In this document: positions 17,159-25,775 of the stretch, in pieces
Position numbering within the stretch: the first letter of the stretch is position 1
Layout: each line of letters starts with the position of its first letter
NCBI GenBank assembly: GCA_963841715.1
Contig: CAWJDP010000004.1
Location: 62,001-126,000 of the forward strand
Direction of reading: 5' to 3'
Origin: DASPWW01 sp963841715
GTDB taxonomy: Bacteria; Actinomycetota; Thermoleophilia; Solirubrobacterales; 70-9
DNA: 64,000 nt
The notes under the pieces: generated by a model
Seen by the model: only the letters and a program-made list of their open reading frames with translations
Told to the model about the DNA's origin: nothing
The model's database searches: none
Made by a program: the position numbers and the translations under genes

Positions 17159-18730
17159 CTAGGCCTCGACCGCCGCGGCGGGGACGGTGTCGCCCGCGCC
17201 CGCGTCGCGGCGGGTGGGGATAAGCGCGCATCCGACCACGGCTCCCGCGACCGCGACCGCGGTCGAGAGCCGCATCGAGGACGCGAGTCCGTCGATGAAC
17301 GCGTCGTGGGCGGCGCGGCCGACGGCCGCGGCCTGCTCGTGATTGAGACCGTGGATACCCGCGGTCGTCTTGCCCGAGCCGACCTGGTTGGTGAGCTGAT
17401 CGCGCTGCGCAGCCCCGAGGCCGAGCGCGTGCAAGGTGCTCGACATCTTCGAGCGCACCTCGGCCTGGAACAGGGCCCCGATCGCCGCGACGCCGAGCGT
17501 CCCGCCGACCATCCGCGACATCGTCAGCACGCCGGACGCGATCCCGGCCTTCGCGACCGGGACGGCGTTCATCGCCGCGGTCGACATCGGCGACATCGTC
17601 ATCGCGATCCCCGCTCCCATGAGCATGAACCCGGGCAGCAGGTCGCCGTACGTCGTCGAGGCGTCGATCGTCGTGAAGATGTACAGCGACACCGCGACCA
17701 GCGACAGCCCGGCGGTGATCAGCCATCGCGGTCCGATGCGGTCGGTGAGCCGGCCGGACAGCGGCGCGATGACGACGATCACGAGCGTAGTCGGCAGGAA
17801 CCGCACGCCCGCCTCGAGCGGGCTGTAGCCGAGGATGTTCTGCATGTACAGGGCAAGGAAGAAGAACATCCCGAGCATCGCGAACGAGACCACGAACGCG
17901 ACCGAGATCGCACCGATGAAGCTGCGGTCTCGGAGCATCGCGAACTCGACCATCGGCACCCGGATCCGGTCCTCGACGATCGCGAACGCGGTCAGCAGCA
18001 CCGCGGCGGCGGCGAACAGGCCGAGGATGCGGGTTGAGCCCCAGTCCCAGCCGTTGCCCTCGATCAGCGCCAGCACGAGCGCCGTCAGCCCGGCGGTGAG
18101 GATGCCGACGCCGACGTAGTCGATGCTGCGCTCGACGGTCGCGTCGCGCGACTCGCGCACCGCGAACAGCGCCGCGGTGACGGCGACCGCCGCGACCGGA
18201 AGGTTGAGGTAGAAGATCGCGCGCCACGAGACGTGCTCGGTCAGCACCCCGCCGACCACGGGCCCGATCGCGAGCGCAAGCGCCGAGACGCCGGCCCAGG
18301 TACCGATCGCGCGGCCGCGCTCGCTGGCCGGGAAGGCGTCGGTGATGATCGACAGCGTCGCGGGCATCATGAACGCGGCGCCGACTCCCTGGGCAACGCG
18401 GCTGGCGATCAGCGCGCCGGTCGACGGCGCGAGCCCGGCGGTCGCTGAGGAGAGGGCGAAGACGATGACGCCGAACATGAACATCCGCCGCCGCCCGAGG
18501 ATGTCGCCGAGGCGTCCGGCGGTGACGAGCAGGACAGCGAAGGGAAGCGTGTAGCCGTTGACGACCCACTCGAGGCCGGAGATGCTCGATCCGAGATCGC
18601 GCTGAATCGACGGCAGGGCGACGTTGACGACCGTGTTGTCGAGCATGAACATGAACAGGGCCGTGCACATCGCTCCGAGCGTCCACCACTTCGCGTTCGA
18701 CTCGGTGATCAGATGGCGATAGCGGGTCAT
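17159..18730 (-). CDS. MFS drug/solute exporter, 14-TM DHA2 family
   Basis: 523 residues. EmrB/QacA-type antiporter: LDNTVVNVALPSIQRDL in TM1, GRLGDILGRRRMF (loop 2-3 motif), TM5 antiporter motif ALAIGPVVGGVL, and ~14 hydrophobic segments. It would use proton motive force to export drugs or metabolites. Its ATG overlaps the marR stop by 4 bases, the usual arrangement of a regulator and its exporter. It lies between bioD and bioA; whether it handles a biotin-pathway compound is unknown. Confidence 0.9.
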   Translation of the reverse strand: MTRYRHLITESNAKWWTLGAMCTALFMFMLDNTVVNVALPSIQRDLGSSISGLEWVVNGYTLPFAVLLVTAGRLGDILGRRRMFMFGVIVFALSSATAGLAPSTGALIASRVAQGVGAAFMMPATLSIITDAFPASERGRAIGTWAGVSALALAIGPVVGGVLTEHVSWRAIFYLNLPVAAVAVTAALFAVRESRDATVERSIDYVGVGILTAGLTALVLALIEGNGWDWGSTRILGLFAAAAVLLTAFAIVEDRIRVPMVEFAMLRDRSFIGAISVAFVVSFAMLGMFFFLALYMQNILGYSPLEAGVRFLPTTLVIVVIAPLSGRLTDRIGPRWLITAGLSLVAVSLYIFTTIDASTTYGDLLPGFMLMGAGIAMTMSPMSTAAMNAVPVAKAGIASGVLTMSRMVGGTLGVAAIGALFQAEVRSKMSSTLHALGLGAAQRDQLTNQVGSGKTTAGIHGLNHEQAAAVGRAAHDAFIDGLASSMRLSTAVAVAGAVVGCALIPTRRDAGAGDTVPAAAVEA

Positions 18731-19272
18731 CGGGCGACCCTCCTTCCGTGAGATCGGTGCAGATCGGCGATCTCCTCCCGCTTCAGCAGCACCTCCAGGG
18801 CGGCCTCGAGCTTGCGCCGCTCGGTCGCGCTCAGCGTCTCGACGAAGCGCTCGAGCCCGGCGACGCGCGCGTCCATGACGCGATCCGAGAGCTCGCGCCC
18901 GGCGGCGGTCAGTGACACGCGGCGGACGCGGCGATCGTCTGGGTCCTCGACCCGGGTGGCGAGCCCGCGCTTGACGAGCTCGTCGACGGCCCGGCTCGCG
19001 GACGGCACCGAGACGCCGAGCCGCTCCGCGGCCAGCTTCACGGTGCAGCGCTCCTCGCTCTCGTCTCCGGCAATCGCGACGAGCGCCTTGAACTGGATGA
19101 ACCCGAGTCCGGTCTCGTCGATCGCGCGCATCACGGCGCCCCCATCGGAGCCGAGGGTGGCGAGCATGAACGAGCCGAGCTGGACCGCGAGCTCGCGGTC
19201 TCCGCCCTTTCCGGTGGCCTTGGTCTTGACGACCTTGCGCGGCTTCGCCTTGGTGCCGGTTGCTGCTTCCAC
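18727..19272 (-). CDS. MarR-family transcriptional regulator
   Basis: 181 residues. Winged-helix MarR domain: GFIQFKALVAIAG (helix 2), CTVKLAAERLGVSVPSASRAVDELVKRGLATRVEDPDDRRVRRVSLTAAG (recognition helix and wing with the D-x-R-D/R-R wing motif). Basic lysine-rich N-terminal tail (TKAKPRKVVKTKATGKGG) precedes it. GTG start. It probably represses itself and the downstream MFS gene; an AAAGCTTT-centred palindrome lies 24 bases upstream of the start (19296-19303) in an AT-richer patch with a CAATAAT -10-like element. Confidence 0.88.
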   Translation of the reverse strand: MEAATGTKAKPRKVVKTKATGKGGDRELAVQLGSFMLATLGSDGGAVMRAIDETGLGFIQFKALVAIAGDESEERCTVKLAAERLGVSVPSASRAVDELVKRGLATRVEDPDDRRVRRVSLTAAGRELSDRVMDARVAGLERFVETLSATERRKLEAALEVLLKREEIADLHRSHGRRVAR

Positions 19273-19317
19273 AACTCAATTATTGCAGCTCTGAAAGCTT
19301 TTCTGAATCGCAACTAC

Positions 19318-19333
19318 TGTGACATCGGTCACA
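19318..19333. promoter_or_regulatory. CRP/GlxR-type binding site
   Basis: TGTGACATCGGTCACA matches the CRP-family consensus TGTGA-N6-TCACA exactly and extends to a 7-bp perfect arm on each side (CTGTGAC...GTCACAG, 19317-19334). It sits in the 124-base divergent region between marR (start 19272) and bioA (start 19397), so it could act on either gene. No CRP-type regulator is encoded in the window. Confidence 0.55.
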
Positions 19334-19396
19334 GAAGCGACGGCGAGCCGGAGCGCGGAATTCCAGCCGGGGCGCGATTTATCGTCGGCCGCGGCG

Positions 19397-20755
19397 ATGT
19401 CGGCAACGACGAGCGAGCTCGATCAGCGGCACCTGTGGCACCCGTTCACGCAGATGCGCGACTGGTGCGACGAGGAGCCGGTGGTCATCGAGCGCGCCGA
19501 GGGCACCGAGCTGGTGGACGCTGAGGGTCGCCGTTATCTGGACGGCGTCTCCTCCCTGTGGTGCAACGTGCACGGCCATCGCCACCCCCTGATCGACCGG
19601 GCGGTGCGCAACCAGCTCGACCGGGTCGCCCACACGACCATGCTCGGGTTGTCGCACCCGGGTGCGGCCGAGCTGGCCGCCCGCCTGGCCGACCTCGCCC
19701 CACCGGGGCTCGAGCGCGTCTTCTACTCCGACTCGGGGTCGACCGCGGCCGAGGTCGCGCTGAAGATGGCGTTCCAGTACTGGCAGCACCGAGGCGGCCA
19801 GCATGCCCGGCGAACCTCGTTCGTGTGCCTCGACGGCGGCTACCACGGCGACACACTGGGCGCGGTCTCGGTCGGCGGAATCGACCTCTTCCACGGCGCC
19901 TACGCGCCGCTGCTGTTCGGCGCCCACCGCGCGCCTCCCGGGGACGCGGCGGCGCTCGAGCGAATCCTCGACTGCGCCGGCGAGGAGGTCGCGGCGGTGA
20001 TCGTCGAGCCCCTCGTCCAGGGGGCCGCCGGGATCCGGACCCAGCGGCCGGGCTACCTGCGGGACGTTCGCGAGCTGTGCACGCGCCACGGCGCGTTCCT
20101 GATCTGCGACGAGGTCGCAACCGGATTCGGTCGGACCGGGACGATGTTCGCGTGCGAGCGCGAGCGGGTCGCCCCCGACTTCCTCTGCCTCGGCAAGGGG
20201 CTGACCGGCGGCTACATGCCGCTGGCGGCGACGATGACGACCGAGCGCGTCTACGAGGGCTTCCTCGCCGCGCACGAGGACTTCCACACCTTCTTCCACG
20301 GGCACACCTTCACCGGCAACCCGCTCGCCTGCGCGGCGGCACTCGCCAACCTCGACGCGTTCGAGAGCGAGCGCACGCTGCTGCGCCTGCAGCCGAAGAT
20401 CCGGCTCCTGAACGAGCTCCTGCTCGAGGTCTCGGCGATGCCCGAGGTCGCCGAGGTCCGCGCCTGCGGGACGATGGTCGGAATCGACCTCGGCGACCAT
20501 GACCCCGCGCTACGACTCGGCCACCGGGTGACGGTCGAGGCGCGCCGTCGCGGCGCGATCATCCGCCCGCTCGGCGACGTCATCGTGCTGATGCCGCCGC
20601 TCGCGATCTCGAAGCCCGACCTGCGGCGGCTGGTCCGGATCACCGCGGAGTCGGTCCGCGCCGCGACGCGGTCGGCGTACGCGGAGGGGCCCACCGCGGG
20701 GTCCTTCGAGCCCGCGGTCTCCCCCGCCGCGACAGCCCTGCGCCAGGCTGCCTAG
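19397..20755 (+). CDS. bioA: Adenosylmethionine-8-amino-7-oxononanoate aminotransferase
   Basis: 452 residues. PLP class III aminotransferase making diaminopelargonate. BioA hallmarks: HLWHPFTQM near the N-terminus, LWCNVHGHRHP, YSDSGSTAAEVALKMA, GGYHGDT, CDEVATGFGRTG, and the PLP lysine in LCLGKGLTGGYMPLA; HTFTGNPLACA also fits. ATG 19397 is chosen because homology begins at once; a GTG at 19319 is possible but lies inside the CRP-type palindrome. It is separated from bioBFD by the hypothetical gene and the MFS/MarR pair. Confidence 0.92.
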   Translation: MSATTSELDQRHLWHPFTQMRDWCDEEPVVIERAEGTELVDAEGRRYLDGVSSLWCNVHGHRHPLIDRAVRNQLDRVAHTTMLGLSHPGAAELAARLADLAPPGLERVFYSDSGSTAAEVALKMAFQYWQHRGGQHARRTSFVCLDGGYHGDTLGAVSVGGIDLFHGAYAPLLFGAHRAPPGDAAALERILDCAGEEVAAVIVEPLVQGAAGIRTQRPGYLRDVRELCTRHGAFLICDEVATGFGRTGTMFACERERVAPDFLCLGKGLTGGYMPLAATMTTERVYEGFLAAHEDFHTFFHGHTFTGNPLACAAALANLDAFESERTLLRLQPKIRLLNELLLEVSAMPEVAEVRACGTMVGIDLGDHDPALRLGHRVTVEARRRGAIIRPLGDVIVLMPPLAISKPDLRRLVRITAESVRAATRSAYAEGPTAGSFEPAVSPAATALRQAA

Positions 20756-20761
20756 CCGGCT

Positions 20762-20798
20762 CGCCGACGCAACGCGCTCACCTCTCCAGAGGTCGGCG
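20762..20798. terminator. Nested hairpin between convergent bioA and rubredoxin genes
   Basis: Outer arms CGCCGAC (20762-20768) and GTCGGCG (20792-20798) enclose an inner perfect repeat ACCTCTCCAGAGGT (20780-20793). The inner and outer right arms share two bases, so they compete rather than stack fully. The site fits a bidirectional terminator between the two gene ends. Confidence 0.4.
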
Positions 20799-20801
20799 GG
20801 T

Positions 20802-20987
20802 CTAGTCCTCGTAGGGCTCGAAGTCGGCCTTGCGCGCCCCGCACACGGGGCAGAACCAGCCGTCCGGGATCTCGTCGAACGGAGTTCCCGGCGGGATGCC
20901 GCCGTCGGGATCGCCCTCGTCGGGGTCGTAGATGAACCCGCACGAGGTGCAGACCCAGAGCTGCTTCGTCTCGGTCTCGGTTGCCAC
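20802..20987 (-). CDS. Rubredoxin
   Basis: 61 residues. Iron ligands in CTSCG (C13, C16) and CPVCG (C46, C49), with the family's aromatic positions (GFIYDPDEGDPDGGIPPGTPFDEIPDGWFCPVC). A small one-electron carrier, typically partnering alkane or fatty-acid hydroxylases or oxygen/peroxide reductases; the partner is not evident here. GTG start at 20987. Confidence 0.95.
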   Translation of the reverse strand: MATETETKQLWVCTSCGFIYDPDEGDPDGGIPPGTPFDEIPDGWFCPVCGARKADFEPYED

Positions 20988-21031
20988 GGACGGGCAGGGT
21001 AACCGAACCGAGGGCGGTTAGATTTCAGTCG

Positions 21032-21655
21032 ATGGCCTCGCAAACTCCCGCCGTTCCCCGGCCCGCCGCGACCGTGATCCTGATGCGGCGGGGCGGGAAG
21101 CACGCGGACCGGGCGCTCGAGGTGCTGCTCGTGCAGCGCAGTCACGAGGCGAGCTTCATGCCCGGGGTGTGGGTCTTCCCGGGAGGAGTGGTCGAGGAGG
21201 ACGAGCGCGAGGGGGACGGCGACGATGCCGACGAGCTCGCCCATCGCGCCGCCGCCGTGCGCGAGCTCTCGGAGGAGGCGGGGATCGAGATCCCGGCCGA
21301 GGAGCTGCGACCGTGGTCGCGCTGGATCACGCCCGAGTTCGTCCCGATGCGGTTCGACACCCGCTTCTACGTCGCGCTCGCTCCCGCGCACTCGCCGCCT
21401 CAGCCCGACGGCACCGAGACCGTCGCCGCCGACTGGTTCGAGCCGCCGTCGGCGCTCGAGCGCCATCGCGCCGGTGAGCTGTCGCTCGTCTTCCCGACGA
21501 TCAAGCACCTCGAGGCACTGGCGCCGTACGCGACCTCCGAGGAGGCGCTCGAGGCCGCGGACGATCGCGACGTGCAGCCGATCCTGCCGAAGGTGGTCCG
21601 CGAGGGCGACGGCCACCGCGTCGTGCTCCCGGGAGATCCGGACTACGAGGCCTAG
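21032..21655 (+). CDS. NUDIX hydrolase
   Basis: 207 residues. The Nudix box is an extended version: G-G-V-V-E-E (strand turn) ... R-E-L-S-E-E-A-G-I. N-terminal AATVILMRR and later WITPEFVPMRFDTRFYVAL are typical of the RppH/CoA-pyrophosphatase (NUDT7/19-like) branch. The insertion of acidic residues (EDEREGDGDDADEL) between the Gly and the RExxEE is a feature of that branch. It probably hydrolyses a nucleoside diphosphate derivative such as acyl-CoA. Start ATG 21032, 9 bases before the next gene's start at its far end. Confidence 0.85.
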   Translation: MASQTPAVPRPAATVILMRRGGKHADRALEVLLVQRSHEASFMPGVWVFPGGVVEEDEREGDGDDADELAHRAAAVRELSEEAGIEIPAEELRPWSRWITPEFVPMRFDTRFYVALAPAHSPPQPDGTETVAADWFEPPSALERHRAGELSLVFPTIKHLEALAPYATSEEALEAADDRDVQPILPKVVREGDGHRVVLPGDPDYEA

Positions 21656-21664
21656 GATTCACCC

Positions 21665-22620
21665 GTGACGAGCAGCCTCCCGCAGCCGGTTCGCGACGTC
21701 TTCGAGCGCTTCATCACCTGCGAGTACACGACGATCGACTCGCGCCGCCAGCCGATCGCGTGGCCCGTCACCCCCTACTACACGGCCGGCGCTCCCGCGA
21801 TCGAGGTCACGACAGGGCTCGGATACCCGAAGAAGGCAGAGGACGCGCGCCACAATCCCTACGTGGCGGCGCTGTTCTCCGATCCGACGGGGTCGGGGAT
21901 CGAGTCCGGGATCCGCGTCCTCGTCCAGGGGACCGCCGAGATCGACGACAAGGACCTGGTCGCGAACCGGGAGCGCTACTGGCGCGAGTCCGGGGAGAAG
22001 CTCCCCGCGACGAAGGACATGCACCCGCCGAAGCTGATTCGCGGAGCGTTCAACTGGTATTACACGCGCCTCTACATCAGGATCCGGCCCGAGCGCGTTT
22101 TCGTGTGGCCCGACGGCGACCTCTCCTCCCCCCGGAGCTGCTCGACGCGCACGTGGAGGAGGTCCGTTCGGGCCACGCGGAGGAACCGGGGGGCGCCGAG
22201 ATCGCCTCCGCGGGCGGGAGCATCGCCTGGGACGGCCGGATCGAGGAGCTCGGCCGCCGCTACGACAGCGCCGTGCTCGCCTGGGTCGCGCCGGACGGGT
22301 TTCCGATCGCCGTGCGCGTCCCGGTCAGCCTCGACCCGTCGAGCAAGCGGATCGGGATCGACGCGGTGCCCGAGGGCCTGCCGCTCGCCGAGGGCCGCGC
22401 CTGCCTGACCGCGCACAGCCACGGGCCGAGGTTCGAGTGGCAGGAGAACTTCCAGGTCCGCGGCAACCTCGCCGAGGACGGTGGGCGCTGGTGGCTCGAG
22501 CCCCACCGCCTCGTCGGCGGCTTCGAGCTTCCCGACGAGAGCGCGATGGCGCGCTACCGGCGCAACGCCGGCAAGTCATGGCGCTTCTACAAGACAGCCC
22601 GTGCCTACAAGAAGTCCTGA
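21665..22620 (+). pseudogene. Pyridoxamine-phosphate-oxidase-like (FMN split-barrel) protein, frameshifted
   Basis: GTG start. The first frame gives MTSSLPQPVRDVFERFITCE...WPVTPYYTAGAPAIEVTTG...YPKKAEDARHNPYVAALFSDPTG, a typical FMN-binding split-barrel half, and breaks after VFVWPDGDL. The second half (PELLDAHVEEVRSGHA...GGSIAWDGRIEELGRRYDSAVLAWVAPDGFPIAVRVPV) continues in another frame to 22620 as a second barrel. The switch occurs at a run of six C (22128-22133); one extra C restores a single ~318-residue tandem-barrel protein. Likely a flavin-dependent oxidoreductase or a general stress protein. Confidence 0.8.
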
Positions 22621-22646
22621 GCAAGCCCCAGCAGTCCTACGCAAAC

Positions 22647-22683
22647 CCCGCCGCGCCCGACGCGAAGCGGAGGACGCGGCGGG
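22647..22683. terminator. Long-arm hairpin between convergent genes
   Basis: Perfect 9-bp arms CCCGCCGCG (22647-22655) and CGCGGCGGG (22675-22683) around a 19-base loop containing a small CGC-GAA-GCG mini-hairpin. It lies between the end of the FMN protein and the end of the convergent hypothetical gene, so it may terminate both. The loop is shared with a hairpin at 60443-60474. Confidence 0.55.
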
Positions 22684-22686
22684 CTA

Positions 22687-23361
22687 TCAGGGGAAGGGCT
22701 CGAGCCCGGCGTTCCACGGGCCGGGCCTGTAGATCGCGAGGTTGTTCTCCTCCATCTCGCGGTGGAGGCGCTTGAACAGCCCCGCGGTCGCCTGCTGGGC
22801 CTCGGCGAGCTGGTCGGCGCTGAGCTCGGCAAGGCGCCAGAACAGGAACAGCTGCGCCTCGGTGATCCCAAAGTCGACCTCGTTGTGGATCTGCGTCGTC
22901 CAGTCGATGAACGCGGGGCTGAACAGCTCGCGAAGCGCGATCGGATCGTGGTCCTTCGGCACCGTCGCGATGAAGCGCCTGTTGAACTCGACGCTCTCGA
23001 ACTCGACCCGGCGCCGCGACCGCCCGGCGAGCGCGTCGCTCGGCGTGTGCTCGACCGACTCGACGTGGAACACCGGGACCACCGTCGCCAGGTCGGGCAT
23101 GTGCGCCTTGACCATCACCGCTCCCGGGAGCACGTCGTGGCCGCGGAAAAGCCCCCCGGTCTCGCGCTCGTCGGCGTCGCACGACGCTCCCCAGAACTCG
23201 TCGACGAGCTCCCCTGTGAGCCGGTTCGTTCCCCCGGGGCACAGCGACGCCGGCGCGCCCTTCGGGTTGATCCCGCCGACCGGCTCGTAGCGGAGGTCGC
23301 GCTTGCGCCCCAGCCCCTGCACCGCGTCGGCCCAATCACTCGAGCTGATCTTGGCGCTCAC
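22687..23361 (-). CDS. Hypothetical protein, similar in layout to DUF3137-type proteins
   Basis: 224 residues, soluble, GTG start overlapping the upstream alcohol dehydrogenase stop by 4 bases (GTGA), so translationally coupled. The segment VEFESVEFNRRFIATVPKDHDPIALRELFSPAFIDW is the most distinctive and recalls DUF3137 in wording only. N-terminal part: KRDLRYEPVGGINPKG and CPGGTNRLTGELVDEFW. No catalytic motif recognised. Coupling to the dehydrogenase suggests a shared pathway; the function is unknown. Confidence 0.7.
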   Translation of the reverse strand: MSAKISSSDWADAVQGLGRKRDLRYEPVGGINPKGAPASLCPGGTNRLTGELVDEFWGASCDADERETGGLFRGHDVLPGAVMVKAHMPDLATVVPVFHVESVEHTPSDALAGRSRRRVEFESVEFNRRFIATVPKDHDPIALRELFSPAFIDWTTQIHNEVDFGITEAQLFLFWRLAELSADQLAEAQQATAGLFKRLHREMEENNLAIYRPGPWNAGLEPFP

Positions 23362-24557
23362 AGGGCCAGCCGGTAGAGCTCGGCGAACTCCTCCTCGGTC
23401 GGCTCGCGCGGGTTGACGAGCGTGCAGCCGTCCCCCATCGCGCCCTCGACGAGCGCGGGGATCCCCTGCTCGGGGACGCCGACCTCCGAGAGGCGCTGCG
23501 GGAGCCCGAGCCTCCCAGTCAGCTCACGGACGCCCTCGGCGAGGTCCTTGCCGACCTGCTTGCCGCCGCCCGCGGCGTCGATCCCCATCACGTCGGCGAC
23601 AGTCCGGTAGCGCTCGGCGATCGCGGAGCCGGCGGCCGCGTTGTACTCGATGACCCACGGGAGGTTGATCGCGTTTGCGATCCCGTGCGGGACGTCGTAG
23701 TGGCCCCCACACGGGTGCGACATCGAGTGCGTGATCCCGATCGCGCCCGAGCCACTCGGCGCGATCGCGAGGTCGGCCGCGATCAGCATCCCACCGCGCG
23801 CGTCCTCGTCCGAGGTGTCCTCGACCGCGCGGGCGAGGTTGGCGCGGATGAGCCGGATCGCGTGGAGCGCGAACGCGTCGGCATGCTGGTTCCACTCCGA
23901 GGAGACGTACCCCTCGATCGCGTGCGTGAGCGCGTCCATCCCCGTCGCCGCGGCGACGCTCGCGGGCAGCGTCTCGGTCGCGGCGGGGTCGAGGATCGCG
24001 ACGTCGGGGAACAGCGGGAAGTCGGCGATCTCGACCTTGAGGTTCTCGCTGCGGTCCTTGACGACCGCCGCGAAGCTCGCCTCGGAGCCGGTCCCGGCGG
24101 TCGTGGGGATCGCCGCGAACGGCGCCAGCGGCAGCGGCTTGCCGAGCCCGTCGTTCTCGCGCGGGAGCCCGAAGAAGCCCTCCCACTCGCGGACCGTGCC
24201 GCCGTGGGTGAAGAGAACGTTCGTAGCCTTCGCGGTGTCCATGACCGAGCCGCCGCCGACGGCGAGGAAGCTGTCGGCGCCGGCGTCCTTCGCGGCCTCG
24301 GCTGCCGCCGCTACGACCTCGGTGTCGGAGTCCTGGGGCACGGCGTCGAATACGCCGACGACCTCGATCCCGCCGTCGGCGACGCCCGCGTCGACCTTGT
24401 CGATCAGGCCGGTGCCGCGGATCACCTCGTCGGTGACGATCATCACCCGGGCCGCGCCCTCCTTCGAGAACTCGAACCCGGTGCTCTCGATCAGGCCCCG
24501 GCCCGCGATCACCCGGGTCGAGGACTTCCACTGGTAGAAGTCCTTGAACCCGGTCAT
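23358..24557 (-). CDS. Iron-containing alcohol dehydrogenase
   Basis: 399 residues from ATG 24557 (GTG at 24593 would add 12). Group III dehydrogenase fold: NAD-binding AVGGGSVMDTAK, then metal site residues in DVAILDPA, TGMDALTHAIEGY and ITHSMSHPCGGHYDVPHGIANA (Asp and three His). Such enzymes interconvert alcohols and aldehydes/ketones, for example butanol or lactaldehyde. The final GDGCTLVNPREPTEEEFAELYRLAL is conserved. Operon with the hypothetical gene below. Confidence 0.9.
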   Translation of the reverse strand: MTGFKDFYQWKSSTRVIAGRGLIESTGFEFSKEGAARVMIVTDEVIRGTGLIDKVDAGVADGGIEVVGVFDAVPQDSDTEVVAAAAEAAKDAGADSFLAVGGGSVMDTAKATNVLFTHGGTVREWEGFFGLPRENDGLGKPLPLAPFAAIPTTAGTGSEASFAAVVKDRSENLKVEIADFPLFPDVAILDPAATETLPASVAAATGMDALTHAIEGYVSSEWNQHADAFALHAIRLIRANLARAVEDTSDEDARGGMLIAADLAIAPSGSGAIGITHSMSHPCGGHYDVPHGIANAINLPWVIEYNAAAGSAIAERYRTVADVMGIDAAGGGKQVGKDLAEGVRELTGRLGLPQRLSEVGVPEQGIPALVEGAMGDGCTLVNPREPTEEEFAELYRLAL

Positions 24558-24620
24558 CTGGCCGCCGTCGACGGCCGCCGAATCGGCCTCCACGCGGGCT
24601 AGCGGCTCGCCCTCACCCGA

Positions 24621-25040
24621 TCACTTGACGTCGATCAGGTCCTGACGGCCCTGCTGCTCGAGCTGCGCCTTGTAGCGCGGGTAGACGGGCTTCGTCAGCG
24701 GCACGAGCTTGAGGATCTTCGCAACCGGGCCCTTGGCCTTGATCTGGCCGCGCGCCATCGCGACGGTGACGTTGACCTCGCCGAGCCAGAACCTGTGCGC
24801 GGTGTCCGCCTCCATGCTCATCGTCACGTCGGGCTCCATGTCGGTGTCGCCGAAGTCGACCTGGCTCGGCTGGTTCTCCTGCAGCCGCGTCGTAATCGCC
24901 GAATCCGGGTCGCGGAACTCGTAGCGGACGATCGTGTTCGCCTTGCGGAACTTCGGCCCCAGCTCCTCGTCGTCGGCCAGGTCCTGGAACAGCTTGCCGA
25001 GCGTCGCATAGACGGCGTCGGCGTTCTCGAAGTAAGCCAA
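24621..25040 (-). CDS. SCP2 sterol-binding-domain protein
   Basis: 139 residues. A small alpha/beta lipid-transfer-like domain: AVYATLGKLFQDL, TIVRYEFRDPDS, VTMSMEADTAHRFWLGEVNVTVAMARGQIKAKGPVAKILKL. The last stretch is the typical SCP2 'mG(x)i.v.Gd' strand. It probably binds hydrophobic acyl ligands. TTG at 25040 is chosen: GAGAAGAGG lies just before it, and the upstream open frame to 25250 lacks protein-like composition and would overlap the superoxide dismutase 3' end. Confidence 0.75.
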   Translation of the reverse strand: MAYFENADAVYATLGKLFQDLADDEELGPKFRKANTIVRYEFRDPDSAITTRLQENQPSQVDFGDTDMEPDVTMSMEADTAHRFWLGEVNVTVAMARGQIKAKGPVAKILKLVPLTKPVYPRYKAQLEQQGRQDLIDVK

Positions 25041-25100
25041 ACCTCTTCTCTCCCGCGTTGGAACCGGTTGAATCGTATGCGAACTTGGGAACGGCTCGGT

Positions 25101-25127
25101 CGGGCGGCGCGCCGCGCGCGCCGCCCG
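25101..25127 (-). terminator. Strong hairpin after sodA
   Basis: Perfect 11-bp arms CGGGCGGCGCG and CGCGCCGCCCG around a 5-base loop, beginning 8 bases after the superoxide dismutase stop. No U tract. Best terminator-like structure in the window. Confidence 0.65.
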
Positions 25128-25134
25128 GAGCCCG

Positions 25135-25737
25135 CTAGGCGCCCGCGAACCGCTTTGCGACCTCGGCCCAGTTGACGACGTTCCACCACGCGTCGATGTA
25201 GTCCGGGCGCTTGTTCTGGTACTTGAGGTAGTAGGCGTGCTCCCAGACATCGATGCCGAGCAACGGCGTGTGGCCGTCGGAGAGCGGTGAGTCCTGGTTC
25301 GCGGAGCCGACGACGGCGAGGCCGGAGCCGTCGTGGACCAGCCACGACCATCCCGAGCCGAACTGGCCGACGCCGGTCGCCTTCACCTTGTCCTTGAACG
25401 CGTCGAAGCCTCCGAACGCGTCGTCGATCGCCGACGCGAGGTCGCCGTCGGGCTCGCCGCCACCGTCGGGGCCCATGATCTCCCAGAACATCGAGTGGTT
25501 GGCGTGGCCGCCGGCGTTGTTGCGGACGGCGGCGCGGATGTCGTCGGGAAGGCTCGAGAGCTCCTCGAGCACGTCCTCGACCGGCTTGTCCGCCCACTCG
25601 GTGCCCTCGAGCGCGGCGTTCGCCTTGTCGACGTAGGCCTGGTGGTGCTTGTCGTGGTGCAGCTTCATCGTCGCCTCGTCGATGTGCGGCTCGAGCGCGT
25701 CGTAGTCGTAGGGAAGCGGCGGAACCTCGTAGGCCAT
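25135..25737 (-). CDS. Superoxide dismutase (Fe/Mn)
   Basis: 200 residues. Metal ligands: His in LHHDKHHQAYVDK, second His in GGHANHSMFW, and D-V-W-E-H-A-Y-Y-L-K-Y at ~165-175 supplying the final Asp and His. Converts superoxide to O2 and H2O2 in the cytosol. SD AAGGAG lies 7 bases before ATG 25737. Mn versus Fe preference cannot be settled from sequence. Followed by an 11-bp-stem hairpin. Confidence 0.95.
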   Translation of the reverse strand: MAYEVPPLPYDYDALEPHIDEATMKLHHDKHHQAYVDKANAALEGTEWADKPVEDVLEELSSLPDDIRAAVRNNAGGHANHSMFWEIMGPDGGGEPDGDLASAIDDAFGGFDAFKDKVKATGVGQFGSGWSWLVHDGSGLAVVGSANQDSPLSDGHTPLLGIDVWEHAYYLKYQNKRPDYIDAWWNVVNWAEVAKRFAGA

Positions 25738-25775
25738 CTCATCTCCTTGTGCTGGGGTTGAGCGTCCGGACTCTG

